From: Gemmatimonadota bacterium
GTDB taxonomy: Bacteria > Gemmatimonadota > Gemmatimonadetes > Longimicrobiales > Gaopeijiaceae
DNA length: 64,000 bases
Reading direction: 5' to 3'
NCBI GenBank assembly: GCA_027623325.1
Contig: JAQBXY010000005.1
Span: 62,001-126,000, forward strand
The notes under the pieces were generated by a model. It saw only the letters and a list, made by a program, of their open reading frames with translations. It was not told the DNA's origin and ran no database searches. This document shows, piece after piece, positions 37,587 through 46,905 of this stretch. The stretch's first letter is position 1. Every line of letters begins with the position of its first letter. The translations under genes were made by a program, and so were the position numbers.

Positions 37587-39850
37587 ACCGCCGACTCGAG
37601 GAATGGGGCGAGGGCTCCGTTCTCTATCGCCTGTCGGGTGATCCGGGAGCGTCGTTCGGCGAGCGAGCCCGTCACCACGGTGCGCGACTGTTACTTCTGT
37701 TTGCGCTCGCCGCGATGGTCACGGTTTTCTTCCCCCCGACCGAGGGAATGGACGTGACGCCCTACTCGGTCGGAATGGTCGCGCCCGAGGACGTGATCGC
37801 GCAGATCCCGTTCAGCGTTCCCAAGACGGCGACGGACTTGGAGCGAGAGCGCAGACTCGCCGCAGAGGCCGTCCCACGCACGTTCGACGAGAGATCAGCA
37901 GCGGGCGACTCGGTTGCGGCTCGTCTAGGACGCTTTTTCGGCGCACTCGACAGTGCTGCGGCGGTTGGGGACACGCTCGCATTGGGGCGCATCCTGCAGA
38001 TGAGTCGAGTCAGCGCGACCCCGTCACAAATGCGCTACATCGTGAACGATCGTCAGCGGACCGCGCTGCGGACCGCGGGCCAGGCGGCTGCTCGCGAAAT
38101 CATCCCGCGCGGCATGGCGGACCCGGCGGAGATCAGCGCGGTCACGACCGATGTGATTTATGTGCGGGTCGGCCCGGAACGTACAGAGCAGACGCGTGCG
38201 GTCAGTGAGGTCATCACTTCGCGGGAGTTTTTTGCACGAGCGGTGTTGTTCCTCCCGCCGGACTTTCCTCCTGATGCTCAGGACCTGCTTCGCCTGGTCC
38301 TGATTTTCCACCTCGAATACAGTCTGATCCCCAACGTCATAGAAACGGAAACCGACAGGGAAGCCGCGAGAAGTTCGGTGCCGCTCACCAAGGCTGATGT
38401 ACTCCAGGGCGAAGCAATCGTCCGTGCCGCGGATCCCATCGGGCAAGAGACGTTCGAGCGGCTCGACGCTTATGCGAACGAACTTCGAGCGGCCGGCTTG
38501 CTCGAGTCGGAGGACCCCGTCGCCGGCGCGTTGTTTGGAGCGGGCCTATTGACCTTCATTCTGCTGTCGATTTTCGGCCTGCTCCTGTACTTCAGTCGGC
38601 CGCTCGTGTACGCCAATTTTCGATGGCTCCTCCTGCTCGCGCTGCTCACCGCCGCGTACTTTGGGGCAGCCCTCGGAATTCATAGGGGTGGCCTACCCGC
38701 CGAATGGCTGCCGATTGCATTCGTGGCGCTTCCGGTCGCGGTGTTGTGGGATACGCGCATCTCGCTCCTGCTCGTGCTACTCCTTGCCGCTATCACCGGA
38801 ACGCTGGCTCCGTTCTCGTCGTATGGCACCGTCCTGGTCGTCATGGGCGGTGGCGCTGCAGCCGCTATGAGTGTGCGAGCCGTTCGACGCAGGTCGGAGA
38901 CATGGGTGTCGATCGCGATCATCGCCGGAGCCGCGGCGCTGGTGTCGCTGGCGTACGGTCTCTCGACCTCTCAGCCGCTTGGTGACGTCGCTCGGGCCGG
39001 GATGGCGATTACCGGCAATGCCACGGTCTCGGCTCTTCTCGCTGTGGGTTTCCTCTGGGTCTTCGAGCTCTTCACCGGGATTACGACGGACCAGACCCTC
39101 CTCGAGTGGGCCGACCCGACACGTCCACTTCTGCGCCGCCTGTCGATGGAGGCGCCTGGGACGTATGCGCACACGATCAACGTCGCGAACCTCGCAGAGG
39201 CCGCGGCTACCGAAATCGGCGCGAGCGGGCTGCTCTGCCGAGTCGGCGTTCTATACCATGACGTCGGCAAGATGCTGAAGCCTCACTACTTCGTGGAGAA
39301 TCAGCCCGACAGCCGCAATCCGCACGACAAACTCAAACCAGAGACGTCGGCCTCGATCGTCAGGGAGCACGTCACGGAAGGTGTGCGTCTGGCTCGCGAG
39401 GCTAAGGTCCCGGGTGTTGTGGTGCAGTTCATCCTTGAGCATCACGGAACTCAACGGATCGGCTTCTTCTACGAAAAGGCGAGGGAGGCTGCCGGTGGAG
39501 AGGTCGACCCCACGCGCTTCTCATACCCGGGCCCGAAGCCGCGCTCACGCGAGACCGCGATCGTCATGCTGGCCGACTCGTGTGAGTCCGCGACGCGGGC
39601 CATGCGCGATCCGACGCCCGAGCGCATCCGGCACCTCATCGACACCGTGGTCAAAAGCAAGGTGAGCGACGGACAACTCGACGAGGCCCCGCTGACCCTG
39701 GGTGAGATCGCGAAGGTCAAGGATCAGTTCGTGAAGATCCTTGGCGGGGTCGTTCATCGCCGCATCGAGTATCCCGAGACAAAGCACCTGACCGAAGCGG
39801 AGGGCGATGGGCCCGAGCCCTCGGTGGTCCTGGAGAACGATGGGGCGTAG
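37583..39850 (+). CDS. 7TM-HD membrane phosphohydrolase (PgpH-like)
   Basis: A 755-residue protein with the three-part 7TMR-HD layout: one membrane helix (about 33-52), a large extracytoplasmic HDED domain (about 60-310), seven membrane helices (about 315-510) and a cytoplasmic HD domain (about 515-720). Metal ligands include His-Asp at 559-560 (YHDVGKM), EHHGTQ and MLADSCESATRA. Listeria PgpH with this layout degrades cyclic di-AMP, the likely activity here, though no diadenylate cyclase lies in the window. It sits between phoH and ybeY, its usual place. Confidence 0.87.
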   Translation: MNRRLEEWGEGSVLYRLSGDPGASFGERARHHGARLLLLFALAAMVTVFFPPTEGMDVTPYSVGMVAPEDVIAQIPFSVPKTATDLERERRLAAEAVPRTFDERSAAGDSVAARLGRFFGALDSAAAVGDTLALGRILQMSRVSATPSQMRYIVNDRQRTALRTAGQAAAREIIPRGMADPAEISAVTTDVIYVRVGPERTEQTRAVSEVITSREFFARAVLFLPPDFPPDAQDLLRLVLIFHLEYSLIPNVIETETDREAARSSVPLTKADVLQGEAIVRAADPIGQETFERLDAYANELRAAGLLESEDPVAGALFGAGLLTFILLSIFGLLLYFSRPLVYANFRWLLLLALLTAAYFGAALGIHRGGLPAEWLPIAFVALPVAVLWDTRISLLLVLLLAAITGTLAPFSSYGTVLVVMGGGAAAAMSVRAVRRRSETWVSIAIIAGAAALVSLAYGLSTSQPLGDVARAGMAITGNATVSALLAVGFLWVFELFTGITTDQTLLEWADPTRPLLRRLSMEAPGTYAHTINVANLAEAAATEIGASGLLCRVGVLYHDVGKMLKPHYFVENQPDSRNPHDKLKPETSASIVREHVTEGVRLAREAKVPGVVVQFILEHHGTQRIGFFYEKAREAAGGEVDPTRFSYPGPKPRSRETAIVMLADSCESATRAMRDPTPERIRHLIDTVVKSKVSDGQLDEAPLTLGEIAKVKDQFVKILGGVVHRRIEYPETKHLTEAEGDGPEPSVVLENDGA

Positions 39851-40304
39851 GGTGGGGCAAGCCAGCCACGGCTCCGGAGTCGAGGTGATCGTGAACGTCG
39901 GTGACTTCGAGCCCGTAGAGCCCGACCTCATGGAACGGGCGGTTCGATGTGCGCTCGCGAGTGCGCTACGGGACACGGCTGAGGTGTCGCTCACTCTTCT
40001 ACCCGATGCGGAGATGCGGCGCCTGAACCGGGAGTACCTCTATAAGGACGTTTCGACCGATGTGATCGCGTTCTCGCTCGGCGACGACACCCGAGTGATC
40101 GGCGATATCTATATCGGGTTCGATCAGGCGGTGCGCCAGGCGGCAGAGTACGGGGTCGTGTTGCACGAAGAGCTGGCTCGGCTGGCCATCCATGGGATGC
40201 TGCACGTCTTGGGACATGACCATTCGGACGGTTCGGATCGGCTCGGGAGCCCTATGTATTTGCTGCAAGAACGGCTGCTTCGGGAGCTTTTGGACGAGCG
40301 GTAG
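39840..40304 (+). CDS. ybeY: Endoribonuclease YbeY
   Basis: A zinc-dependent endoribonuclease for 16S rRNA 3'-end maturation and ribosome quality control. The metal site HGMLHVLGHDH gives His118, His122 and His128; the usual tyrosine of HGxLHLxGYDH is replaced by histidine. DVSTDVIAFSL (about 70-80) is also conserved. The ATG at 39840, with GGAGA just before it, overlaps the preceding stop by 11 bases. GTG at 39885, preceded by GGAG, would give a shorter protein closer to the E. coli N-terminus. Confidence 0.88.
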   Translation: MGRRVGQASHGSGVEVIVNVGDFEPVEPDLMERAVRCALASALRDTAEVSLTLLPDAEMRRLNREYLYKDVSTDVIAFSLGDDTRVIGDIYIGFDQAVRQAAEYGVVLHEELARLAIHGMLHVLGHDHSDGSDRLGSPMYLLQERLLRELLDER

Positions 40305-40336
40305 CCAAGCGCCGGCCCTCGCGAACGGATGGCTTG

Positions 40337-40400
40337 CCCCACACGGGCCACGCCGGGATCTTCCAGCGCCGGACCCCGTGATTCGTCTCACGGTGTGGGC
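40337..40400 (+). promoter_or_regulatory. mgtE leader with mutually exclusive hairpins
   Basis: The 122-base gap before mgtE can form three competing stems: CCCACAC (40338-40344) with GTGTGGG (40393-40399); CACGGG (40342-40347) with CCCGTG (40375-40380); and CCGTG (40376-40380) with CACGG (40389-40393). The second and third share the CCCGTG arm and cannot coexist. Such alternation is typical of attenuators or riboswitch expression platforms. It does not resemble the M-box sequence I know, so magnesium sensing is only an inference from the gene downstream. Confidence 0.4.
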
Positions 40401-40426
40401 ATCCTTCCCTCTGAAGCTGCCATCCC

Positions 40427-41782
40427 ATGTCCCCGTCGATTGAAGAAAAGGACGCTCTGGCGGGCCGCATCGAGATGCTCGTGGAGACGGGCGACCTCGC
40501 CGCGGTCGCGGCGCTCGTTGGTGAATTCCACGCATCCGACCTCGCTGACCTGGTCGAGGAGTTGGAAGAAGCCGCCCAGATCGCCCTGCTGTCTGCGCTG
40601 CCTGCGGAGCTAGCGTCGGAGACACTCGCCGAGATGGAGGAGGGCGAGGAACGAGGTCACCTGCTCGCGGCGTTGACGCTCGAGAAGGGAGCGGAGCTTC
40701 TCGAGGAGTTGGCGGACGACGACGCGGCCGACCTGATGGGCGAACTCGAGCCGCAGGAGCGTAAGAGGCTTCTCGGCGCGATGTCGGACCAGGCGGCGGG
40801 TGAACTCATCGATCTGTTGAAGTACGACGATGAGACGGCCGGCGGACTCATGACCACCGAGCTCGTGGCGGTGCAGCGATCGTTGACCGCGGCCGAGGCG
40901 CTCGAGCAGGTTCGGATTCAAGGCCGCGAGGTGGAGGAGTTCTATACCGTCTTCGTGATCGATGACCAGCGCCAACTACTCGGGACGCTGCGCCTCGACG
41001 ATCTGGTGATCGCCGATCCGGATGACCACATCGAACCTTTGATTCACGCGCCCGTCGCGACCGTGGCGCCAACCCTCGATCAGGAAGAGGTGGGCCGCTT
41101 GATCGCGCGCTACAACCTGGCCTCGGTCGCGGTCGTGAGCGAGAGTGGTATCTTGTTGGGGCGCATCACGTTCGATGACGTGATCGACGTCATCGAAGCC
41201 GAGCAGACGGAGGACATCCTCCGCCTCGCGGGTGTGGCCGACGAGGATGAACTTCGGTCCTCTTGGACCGACGCGGTACGCACTCGTTTACCCTGGCTCA
41301 CCCTCAACCTCGTGACCGCTGCGCTGGCTGCGTCCATGATCCTCGTCTTCGAGAACGTCGTAGATCAGATCCTCACGCTCGCGTTCCTCGCACCCATCAT
41401 CGCGGCGATGGGGGGTAGCTCCGGCACCCAGTCGCTGGCCATCACCATCCGGCGGATTACGATCGAGGGCACGGGCGGCGCTCGGGGGTTCGTAGCGAAA
41501 GAGCTGATGGTGGGACTGGTGAACGGTGCGGTGCTCGGAACCGGCATCGCACTTCTGGCCTTCGTGCTTACCGGCGACCGGATGCTCGGCCTCGTCGTGC
41601 TTCTCGCCATGTGGGGGAACCAGATCGTGGCGGGCTTCGCTGGAGCGTTCGTTCCGGCAACTCTGGACCGTCTAGGGGTAGACCCGTCGGTGGCTTCCTC
41701 GGTTTTCGTCCATACGCTCACGGATCTGTGCGGCTTCTTCCTCTTGCTCGGGCTCGCTTCGAAGCTCCTCCTCGGAGGTTGA
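40427..41782 (+). CDS. mgtE: Magnesium transporter MgtE
   Basis: An inner-membrane Mg2+ channel gated by internal magnesium. The N domain of helical repeats (about residues 1-130, with YDDETAGGLMTTE) is followed by two CBS domains (about 135-255) and five membrane helices (about 285-450). The pore-region motifs PIIAAMGGSSGTQSLAITIRR and LWGNQIVA-like MWGNQIVAGFAGAFVP are present. Length 451 residues. It is separated from ybeY by a structured leader. Confidence 0.94.
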   Translation: MSPSIEEKDALAGRIEMLVETGDLAAVAALVGEFHASDLADLVEELEEAAQIALLSALPAELASETLAEMEEGEERGHLLAALTLEKGAELLEELADDDAADLMGELEPQERKRLLGAMSDQAAGELIDLLKYDDETAGGLMTTELVAVQRSLTAAEALEQVRIQGREVEEFYTVFVIDDQRQLLGTLRLDDLVIADPDDHIEPLIHAPVATVAPTLDQEEVGRLIARYNLASVAVVSESGILLGRITFDDVIDVIEAEQTEDILRLAGVADEDELRSSWTDAVRTRLPWLTLNLVTAALAASMILVFENVVDQILTLAFLAPIIAAMGGSSGTQSLAITIRRITIEGTGGARGFVAKELMVGLVNGAVLGTGIALLAFVLTGDRMLGLVVLLAMWGNQIVAGFAGAFVPATLDRLGVDPSVASSVFVHTLTDLCGFFLLLGLASKLLLGG

Positions 41783-41813
41783 CCGGTCCTCGGATGGGGA
41801 CTCGGACAGCGTC

Positions 41814-43475
41814 ATGAGAGGCCTCGCACGCACCCTATCGGTCGCGCTCCGCTTGTTCCCGTATGGGGTCGCCTTCCTCCGGGATCGGCGCTCGTGGATC
41901 GTGTTCGGACGCCCGGCTGTTCGGGGCGAGGGTCATCATGAGCGCCGTGCGGAACGCCTAACGGCGCGCCTTGCGCACCTTGGGCCGACCTTCATCAAGT
42001 TGGCCCAACTCCTGAGTTCCCGGGCGGACATTCTTCCCGAACCTTATCTCTCGGAAATCGGAAAACTTCAGGATCAGGTGCCTCCGGATCCGGCGGACGA
42101 AATCCGGCGCGTCATCGAAGCGGAGCTCGGCGCCCCGACGTCCGACCTGTTCGAGGACTTCCAGGACGTCCCGGAGGCCGCCGCCAGCCTAGGGCAGGTT
42201 CATCGTGCGCGAGTGGATGGGCGCGATGTGGTCGTCAAGGTTCTGCGGCCCGGTGTCGAGGCGTCGGTGGCGCTCGACTTGGACATCTCGTTCCGATTGT
42301 TGTTCTGGGTCAATATCCTCTTTCCGAACCATCACGTACGGGCCCTGACGAACGTCGTTCGAGAGTTCTCCGTCCGTGTTCGCGACGAGATGGATTTCGA
42401 GCAGGAGGCGGAGAACGTGGCCCGTTTCCAACGCGTCTTCGCGGATCAGCGGAAGGTGCGCGCTCCGGCCGTGCTCCCTCGGTTTACCCGTCGGAGGGTG
42501 CTCGTGATGGAGCACTGCGAAGGCACCAAGATCGACAAGCTTCACGGGCACTTCGAGTCGGGGCGCCTCTCGTTCCGACAGGTCATGGAGTCACTGACCA
42601 ACGTGTACCTTCGCATGATGATGGTCGACGGCTTCATGCACGCCGACCCGCATCCGGGGAACCTCCTCGTTCAGGACGACGGCACGATCGTCGTGCTCGA
42701 CTGGGGTGCGGTTCTCGAGGTGCCGAAGTGGACACGCGAGTCGATCCTCGGGGTCGCGCTCGCGCTCGGGCGAGAAGACATCGACGGGGTCATCAATGAG
42801 ATGTACCGCCTCGGCATGATCAGTCCGGAGGTGTCGCGCGGCGAAATTCGTGAGGCGGCGACCGAAATCCTGCGTATCGTGGAACGCGCCAAGACCACCA
42901 ATCGTCAGATGATCGTGGGCGACGTGATCGCGCAGCTCCTGGACACGTTCTACACCTGGCCGCTCGTTCTCCCGCAGGAGTTGGTCTACTTCTTTCGGAC
43001 CTCTGCGCTCATCGAGGGGCTCGCGTTCCATTACGACAAACGATTCGACGGTCTGTCCTTCATTCGCGCGATCGTGCTGGACAACCAGATGGAGATCCTC
43101 CGGACGACGCGACAGCTTCCGGCTCAGATGGCGAAGAGCTTCGTCGAGGAGTCGCAGTCGGTCGTTCGGTCCGTGCGAGATCTCGTCACGCGCGCCGAGC
43201 GGGAAGAACTCCGTGTGCGAATCCATCCCCGGGACATCCAGCAGCAGGAGCGCTTTCTCCACCTTCAGGCGCGCCGTCTGCTCTTGAGCATTTTCGCTTC
43301 GGCCACCGCGGTGATCACCTCGATTCTGTTTATCGCCTTGAGGAACTGGTGGCTGCTCGGTCTTGGCCTCCTCGCGGCGCTCTTCATGTTCGTAGTCGTC
43401 CTCTTCATTCCGACCCACCTGCTCGAGAATCCGCTACGGCATGCGCGCGGAATTCGAACGAACGGACGGAGGTAA
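41814..43475 (+). CDS. ABC1/UbiB-family atypical kinase
   Basis: A member of the UbiB/ADCK family, whose members support quinone synthesis or lipid handling at the membrane. Family motifs are FIKLAQLLSSRADILP (KxGQ-type loop), AAASLGQVHRARV (alanine-rich nucleotide loop), VVVKVLRPGV (catalytic lysine), HADPHPGNLLVQ and VVLDWGAV (metal-binding aspartate). Two C-terminal membrane helices (about 485-535) anchor it. Length 553 residues. No ubiquinone or menaquinone genes are nearby, so the substrate pathway is unknown. Confidence 0.88.
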   Translation: MRGLARTLSVALRLFPYGVAFLRDRRSWIVFGRPAVRGEGHHERRAERLTARLAHLGPTFIKLAQLLSSRADILPEPYLSEIGKLQDQVPPDPADEIRRVIEAELGAPTSDLFEDFQDVPEAAASLGQVHRARVDGRDVVVKVLRPGVEASVALDLDISFRLLFWVNILFPNHHVRALTNVVREFSVRVRDEMDFEQEAENVARFQRVFADQRKVRAPAVLPRFTRRRVLVMEHCEGTKIDKLHGHFESGRLSFRQVMESLTNVYLRMMMVDGFMHADPHPGNLLVQDDGTIVVLDWGAVLEVPKWTRESILGVALALGREDIDGVINEMYRLGMISPEVSRGEIREAATEILRIVERAKTTNRQMIVGDVIAQLLDTFYTWPLVLPQELVYFFRTSALIEGLAFHYDKRFDGLSFIRAIVLDNQMEILRTTRQLPAQMAKSFVEESQSVVRSVRDLVTRAEREELRVRIHPRDIQQQERFLHLQARRLLLSIFASATAVITSILFIALRNWWLLGLGLLAALFMFVVVLFIPTHLLENPLRHARGIRTNGRR

Positions 43476-43476
43476 C

Positions 43477-44553
43477 GTGACCGCCGGGAGAAGAGCCGCA
43501 GGCATGGTCATGACAGATGCGATGGCCGACCTCCTCGAGCGATTTCGTGACGGACAGGTGCCAGCGTTGGCCCGGGCGATCTCGATCGTCGAGAGTGAAC
43601 GCGCCGGGTTTCAGGATCTCTTGCACGAGGTCATGGCCCGTGGCCCGCGCGCGAAGAGGGTCGGCTTCACCGGGCCGCCCGGGGCCGGGAAATCGAGTCT
43701 GGTCGCTGCCGCCGCGGCGACGTACAGAGCGGCCGGCGAGCACATCGGGGTGGTCGCCGTCGATCCGACCTCTCCGTACTCCGGCGGCGCACTGCTCGGA
43801 GACCGAATTCGCATGAACGACCTCGCGACGGACGCCGGGATCTTCATCCGATCGATGGCGACGCGCGGCTCCCTGGGAGGACTGGCCACGACGACCAAGG
43901 AGGTCGCCGATCTCATGGACGGCTTCGGCTTCGATCGTCTCCTCGTCGAGACTGTCGGAGTGGGTCAGACCGAACTCGAGATCACGGCTGCCGCCGATAC
44001 GGTCGTCGTCGTCCTGGTACCTGAGTCGGGTGACGCGATCCAGGCGATGAAGGCGGGCCTCATGGAAATCGCGGACGTCTTTGTGGTGAACAAGGCCGAC
44101 CGCCCGGGTTCTGCTCGACTCGTGAAGGAGCTGCGCCAGGCCCTGCATCTTCGCGCGGGGAGTGCGCTCAAGGACATCCCCGCTCATCACGGAGTCGATC
44201 TCGCCCGGATCGCCAAGAAAGAGGCTCGGAACGCCGCGCCGCCCGTGTCACCGGCGGACTGGGCCGTGCCGGTACTGACCACCAACGCACTCACGCAGGA
44301 TGGCGTGCCGGAGTTGCTCGAGGCGATCGACCAACACCTTACGTGGCTGGAACATGGTGGTCAGCTCGACGTGCGACGCCGGGACCGGGCGCGCGTCCGG
44401 GTCCGGGACGTGGTCGCGCGGGAATTGAGCCGGGAGGCGTGGAAGTCCGAGGAAGTCACCGCGGCGCTCGATCTCGGTGTCGATCGGATTTCGAAGGGCG
44501 AGGAAACGCCCTACTCGGTCGCTCGAGGGATCCTTGCGTCTCTGCTTCGTTGA
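43477..44553 (+). CDS. meaB: MeaB-like G-protein chaperone of B12-dependent acyl-CoA mutase
   Basis: A GTPase that guards loading and repair of adenosylcobalamin in acyl-CoA mutases. Walker A GPPGAGKS is at residues 66-73; VVAVDPTSPYSGGALLGDRIRM and LLVETVGVGQTE are family motifs, and VVNKADRPG is the base-recognition loop. I chose the GTG at 43477: GGAGG lies 4 bases before it and the preceding stop is inside that site. Length 358 residues. It directly precedes the mutase subunit genes, supporting its role as their chaperone. Confidence 0.93.
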   Translation: MTAGRRAAGMVMTDAMADLLERFRDGQVPALARAISIVESERAGFQDLLHEVMARGPRAKRVGFTGPPGAGKSSLVAAAAATYRAAGEHIGVVAVDPTSPYSGGALLGDRIRMNDLATDAGIFIRSMATRGSLGGLATTTKEVADLMDGFGFDRLLVETVGVGQTELEITAAADTVVVVLVPESGDAIQAMKAGLMEIADVFVVNKADRPGSARLVKELRQALHLRAGSALKDIPAHHGVDLARIAKKEARNAAPPVSPADWAVPVLTTNALTQDGVPELLEAIDQHLTWLEHGGQLDVRRRDRARVRVRDVVARELSREAWKSEEVTAALDLGVDRISKGEETPYSVARGILASLLR

Positions 44554-44634
44554 CCGCACGAGGCGTGAGGTCATCTTTGTGAGGCATCGTGGGCGTTCTG
44601 GCCACCGGCGCACACGCGGTATCAAGGAGCATGG

Positions 44635-46356
44635 ATGTCGACAATCGAACGGGACGTACTAGGCCGCGCGGAACTGGGTCGGCTCGTAGAACGACGCGAA
44701 GAGGAACTCGCGCAGTTGAGGGCTCGCCTGGCCGAATGGGAGGAGTCGTACGACGACACCCCCAGGCGTGACGGGCCCTTTACGACGATTTCGGGGAGAG
44801 AGATCGCACCCCTCTATACGCGAGTCGACCGGGACGGAGCGGACGAGGACGAGGCGGTCGGCCTGCCGGGGTCGTATCCGTTTACCCGCGGACCGTATGC
44901 CACGATGTACCGGACCCGCCTGTGGACGATGCGCCAGTTCGCCGGCTTCGCGTCCGCGGAGGAGACCAACGAGAGGTACCACTACCTGCTCGACCACGGT
45001 CAGACCGGGCTGAGCGTCGCCTTCGATTTCCCGACGCTGATGGGCTTCGACTCCGATCACCCCCGCTCGCTGGGTGAGGTCGGTGTTTGCGGGGTTGCGA
45101 TCTCGTCCCTCGCGGACATGGAGCGACTGTTCGAGGGAATCCCGCTCGATAAGGTGTCCGTGTCGATGACGATCAACGGACCTGCGGTCATTCTCTTTTG
45201 TTTCTATGTGGCGGCAGCGGAGAAACAGGGGATCGATCCGACCGTTCTCCGTGGCACCGTTCAGAACGACATCCTCAAGGAGTACCAGGCCCAACACGCT
45301 TGGGTTTTCCCTCCGGAGCCCGCGCTCCGCTGTATCGTGGACATGTTCGAGTGGTGCAGCGAACACACCCCGAGCTACAACCCGATTTCCATCTCCGGCT
45401 ACCACATCCGCGAGGCCGGTTCCACTGCAGGTGAGGAACTGGCCTTCACGCTCCGAAATGCGTTCGAGTATGTGGAACGGGGGATCGCCCGCGGGTTGGA
45501 TGTCGACAGCTTCGCCCCGCGCTTGTCCTTCTTCTTCGACGTCCACAACGACTTCTTCGAAGAGATCGCGAAACTCCGGGCCGCGCGCCGGATCTGGGCG
45601 AGGGGCATGAAGGAACGGTACGGTGCGACCAACCCGGATTCCTGGCGCCTTCGGACGCACTGCCAGACCGCTGGAGTCAGCCTTACGGCTCAGCAGGCGG
45701 AAAACAACATCGTACGGGTGGCTTATCAGGCGATGGCCGCGGCTTTGGGTGGGACGCAGTCGCTCCACACCAACTCGATGGACGAGACTCTGTCGCTCCC
45801 CACCGAGAAGGCGGTCCGGATCGCGCTGCGCACGCAACAGATCCTGGCCTTCGAGTCGGGGGTGTCCAATACGATCGATCCGCTCGCGGGGTCGTACTTC
45901 GTCGAGTCACTCACGGACGAACTCGAACGAGAGGCGCTGGCGCTCTTCGACGAGATCGACGCGCTCGGCGGCGTCGTACCGGGAATCGAGCAGGGTTGGT
46001 TCCAGCAGCAGATCGCTGGGTCAGCCATGCGACAGCAGCGCGAGGTGGAGTCCGGTGAGCGAGTCGTGGTCGGGGTGAACCACTTCCTCGAAGGCTCGGA
46101 GAAGATTGAGATCGACACGCTCAAGATCGATCCGGAGGTCGAGAGAATGCAGGTCGCCAGGATGTCGGCCATGCGAGCCGAACGGGACGAAGCCACTGTG
46201 GCTTCGACGCTCTCGGCATTGACCGGTGCGTGCCGCGGCGAGCAGAACGTCGTCCCGTACATTCTCGACTGTGCGCGATGCTACTGCACGCTCTTCGAGA
46301 TCCGGGCGGCGATGGAGGAGGTCTTCGGCTCCTACAAGGAGCCGGTTTTCTTCTGA
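44635..46356 (+). CDS. Acyl-CoA mutase large subunit, isobutyryl-CoA mutase-type active site
   Basis: Methylmalonyl-CoA mutase family TIM-barrel subunit, 573 residues, without a fused B12 domain. It would normally be annotated methylmalonyl-CoA mutase. The two specificity positions, spaced by 118 residues as in the family, are Phe102 (TMRQFAGF) and Gln220 (LKEYQAQHAW). Known enzymes carry Tyr/Arg (methylmalonyl), Phe/Gln (isobutyryl) or Ile/Gln (2-hydroxyisobutyryl). The residues therefore predict interconversion of isobutyryl-CoA and n-butyryl-CoA. AAGGAG lies 5 bases before the ATG. meaB is upstream and the B12-binding subunit downstream. Confidence 0.9.
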   Translation: MSTIERDVLGRAELGRLVERREEELAQLRARLAEWEESYDDTPRRDGPFTTISGREIAPLYTRVDRDGADEDEAVGLPGSYPFTRGPYATMYRTRLWTMRQFAGFASAEETNERYHYLLDHGQTGLSVAFDFPTLMGFDSDHPRSLGEVGVCGVAISSLADMERLFEGIPLDKVSVSMTINGPAVILFCFYVAAAEKQGIDPTVLRGTVQNDILKEYQAQHAWVFPPEPALRCIVDMFEWCSEHTPSYNPISISGYHIREAGSTAGEELAFTLRNAFEYVERGIARGLDVDSFAPRLSFFFDVHNDFFEEIAKLRAARRIWARGMKERYGATNPDSWRLRTHCQTAGVSLTAQQAENNIVRVAYQAMAAALGGTQSLHTNSMDETLSLPTEKAVRIALRTQQILAFESGVSNTIDPLAGSYFVESLTDELEREALALFDEIDALGGVVPGIEQGWFQQQIAGSAMRQQREVESGERVVVGVNHFLEGSEKIEIDTLKIDPEVERMQVARMSAMRAERDEATVASTLSALTGACRGEQNVVPYILDCARCYCTLFEIRAAMEEVFGSYKEPVFF

Positions 46357-46359
46357 CCT

Positions 46360-46374
46360 GTCAGCCGGGCTGAC
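46360..46374. repeat. Perfect 15-base palindrome between the mutase subunit genes
   Basis: GTCAGCC-G-GGCTGAC lies 3 bases after the large-subunit stop and 84 bases before the small-subunit ATG. As RNA it forms a 5-bp stem with a 5-base loop; as DNA it could be an operator half-site pair. There is no T-tract. Confidence 0.35.
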
Positions 46375-46458
46375 GCGCTCCCGCGGTGACGCCTCCTTCC
46401 GTACCTTTCGGAGTCGTGGAGCCGTCTTCGCGACCGACAATTCCTTCAGGAAGTCCCC

Positions 46459-46872
46459 ATGTCCGACGAACGCAAGATTCGAATCCTCGTGGCCAAGCCG
46501 GGCCTCGATGGGCATGACCGTGGCGCCAAGGTAATCGCGAGTGCCTTCCGGGACGCTGGGTTCGAGGTCATCTACACAGGCCTTCACCAGACGCCCGAAA
46601 TGATCGTGGCGGCGGCGGTTCAGGAAGACGTGGATGTCGTCGCGATGTCGGTTCTGTCCGGGGCTCACATGACGCTATTTCCGCGTGTGAAGAAGCTGCT
46701 CGACGAGGCCGGGGCCGACCAGGTGCTGCTGACCGGAGGAGGTATCATTCCCGAGGATGACGTCGCGGAGTTGGAGCGGCGTGGCATCGGTCGCTTGTTC
46801 GGCCCGGGTACACCGACCACCACCGCCATCGAATACGTGAACGGATGGTTCGCTGCGCAGCAGACGAGTTGA
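46459..46872 (+). CDS. Acyl-CoA mutase small subunit, B12-binding domain
   Basis: A 137-residue cobalamin-binding Rossmann domain that binds adenosylcobalamin base-off and pairs with the large subunit. The DxHxxG motif is LDGHDRG with lower axial ligand His19; SVLSGAH (about 73-79) and LLTGGGIIP complete the nucleotide-tail pocket. The size matches stand-alone subunits such as IcmB or HcmB. The 102-base gap from the large subunit contains a palindrome, so expression of the two could differ. Confidence 0.93.
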   Translation: MSDERKIRILVAKPGLDGHDRGAKVIASAFRDAGFEVIYTGLHQTPEMIVAAAVQEDVDVVAMSVLSGAHMTLFPRVKKLLDEAGADQVLLTGGGIIPEDDVAELERRGIGRLFGPGTPTTTAIEYVNGWFAAQQTS

Positions 46873-46905
46873 GCGCCCGCTGCGAGGGGTGCGCGGGGTC
46901 GGCTT

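Noticed and set aside
40305-40426. M-box magnesium riboswitch
   Set aside because: The hairpins are there, but I cannot find the conserved M-box core, so I report only a structured leader.
44635-46356. Annotation as methylmalonyl-CoA mutase
   Set aside because: The tyrosine and arginine that define that substrate are Phe102 and Gln220 here, so the family is right but the specific name is not supported.
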